From positions 1 through 8,433 of the forward strand of contig JBKPNX010000128.1 of assembly GCA_046732855.1 (NCBI GenBank): a DNA stretch of 8,433 bases, in the 5' to 3' direction. Both the position numbers and the translations under genes were made by a program. Shown in pieces: positions 7,796 through 8,433 of this stretch (the stretch's first letter is position 1; each line of letters opens with the position of its first letter). The DNA is from JBKPNX01 sp046732855. Its GTDB lineage: Bacteria > Pseudomonadota > Alphaproteobacteria > Geminicoccales > Geminicoccaceae. The notes below the pieces were generated by a model. That model had not been told where the DNA came from, did no database searches, and saw nothing but the letters and a program-made list of their open reading frames with translations.

Positions 7796-8086
7796 TTAGC
7801 GATCAACGCGATGCCGAGGGACGAAGGGGCACTGCTCCTCCCAGCTCGCCGGCAGCGGCCGCTCCAGCCTCTCCAGCATCAGCGACTGGTCGGCCCTTCC
7901 CGCAACGATCGCCTCCATGATGTTGGCGCCAATAACGCCAGTCGAAGAATCCGGCTCACGTAGCTCTTCGAAATGTTCTCGGCATGGCCGATCTCGCCGA
8001 CCGAGGCGTACACGCCATGATCGAGCATCTGCTGCCATCGCCACACGCGGCCAGCGTTTGACCAGCGTGCCATTAGGCCGCGGCTT
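7796..8086 (-). pseudogene. Remnant of a phage/recombinase-associated helix-turn-helix protein, frameshifted
   Basis: Reading the minus strand in two frames gives one continuous protein-like sequence: KPRPNGTLVK (8086-8057), then WRWQQMLDHGVYASVGEIGH and ENISKSYVSRILRLALLAP (about 8043-7924), then NIMEAIVAGRADQSLMLERL and ERPLPASWEEQ, with stop TAA at 7798-7796. The middle, EIGHAENISKSYVSRIL, is a helix-turn-helix. From memory, this matches a small protein common in alphaproteobacterial integrative elements beside a serine recombinase and a DUF2924 protein, where the motifs read PDGTLVKALARAWRWQ and LLAPDIVEAI. Against that pattern, single bases are missing near 8056/8057, near 8049/8050 and at 7922/7923. 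Three deletions restore the frame. The N-terminal part, probably 35-50 residues, is absent, and an in-frame TAA lies at 8089-8087. It may be a decayed gene, or a gene spoiled by sequencing errors. Function of the family is not established. Confidence 0.6.
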
Positions 8087-8433
8087 TTAGGCGCAGGATG
8101 CGGCGACGCGACCGTGCTGGCCGAGGTCGAGCGGGTGCTCGGTGATCAGCTCGCGGACATGACCTGGACCGATCCTCCCTACAACGTGGATTACGCCAAC
8201 TCGCCGAAGGACAAGCTGCGCGGCAAGCACCGCCCGATCCTCAACGACAAGCTGGGTGCAGGCTTCGAGGCGTTTCTGCATGACGCATGCGTCGACATCG
8301 TCAGCGTGACCAAGGGCGCCTGCTACATTTGCATGAGCAGCTCGGAGCTGCACACGCTGCAGCGGGCATTCACCGCGGCCGGCGGCAAGTGGTCGACTTT
8401 CGTGATTTGGGCCAAGAACACGTTCACCCTCGG
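8084..8433 (+). pseudogene. DNA methyltransferase fragment, lacking its N-terminus and cut by the window end
   Basis: From about 8084 the plus strand is open to the end of the window and encodes LLGAGCGDATVLAEVERVLG, then TDPPYNVDYANSPKDKL (from 8168), RPILNDKLG, CYICMSSSELHTLQRAF and KWSTFVIWAKNTFTL. DPPY at 8171-8182 is catalytic motif IV of N6-adenine/N4-cytosine DNA methyltransferases. CGDAT before it is the usual lead-in in phage-type methylases that carry a ParB-like N-terminal domain. Here that N-terminal part is missing: upstream the frame enters the antisense of the helix-turn-helix remnant and hits a TGA at 8018-8020, with no ATG between. The first in-frame possible starts are GTG 8114 and ATG 8159, both inside the conserved domain, so no normal start exists. 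Later motifs lie beyond the window. The domain call is firm. The pseudogene status is likely but depends on correct sequence at the junction. Confidence 0.75.

Noticed and set aside
7660..8100. tRNA, CRISPR array or attachment site near the remnant genes
   Set aside because: I saw no cloverleaf-like sequence, no spaced direct repeats and no duplicated core in this stretch.
8087..8353. Minus-strand open frame of 88 codons opposite the methyltransferase fragment
   Set aside because: Shadow of the plus-strand frame that carries TDPPYNVDY and other conserved methyltransferase segments.

Overview
The window looks like chromosomal DNA of a GC-rich alphaproteobacterium. The base composition, codon third positions dominated by G/C, and the close resemblance of the genes to the Rhodobacter/rhizobial smo (sorbitol-mannitol) cluster all point that way. 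The genus cannot be told from the sequence alone.

Positions 1-6125 (+ strand) form one compact operon for uptake and oxidation of a sugar alcohol. It holds the 3' two thirds of a periplasmic polyol-binding protein (smoE-like, cut by the window start), two membrane permeases (smoF, smoG) and the ATPase (smoK). These are followed by a galactitol/arabitol-type SDR dehydrogenase, a sorbitol dehydrogenase of the SmoS type, and a HAD-family phosphatase. Gaps are short (11-28 nt, a 1-nt overlap before the HAD gene), except for 82 nt after the binding protein, which hold a perfect 10-bp stem-loop. No promoter or regulator of this operon lies in the window.

Positions 6007-7659 (- strand) encode a xylulokinase (xylB) that converges on the HAD gene. 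Its reading frame overlaps the HAD gene by 119 nt, because the stop expected after the normal C-terminus is absent. Its likely start is TTG at 7659, with a weak candidate promoter just upstream. Taken together, the genes suggest this route: polyol imported by SmoEFGK, oxidised to a ketose by the two NAD-type SDRs, and D-xylulose phosphorylated by XylB into the pentose phosphate pathway. The HAD enzyme's substrate is unknown.

Positions 7796-8433 are different. They hold two gene remnants of the type found in alphaproteobacterial phage-like or integrative elements, joined head to head. On the - strand is a fragment of a small helix-turn-helix protein carrying what look like three single-base deletions. 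On the + strand is the middle part of a DNA methyltransferase (TDPPYNVDY motif) that lacks its N-terminus and runs off the window. The junction lies at about 8084-8100. I see no convincing new biological system. The most interesting points are this broken junction, the kinase read-through, the intergenic hairpin and the unusual pair of dehydrogenases.
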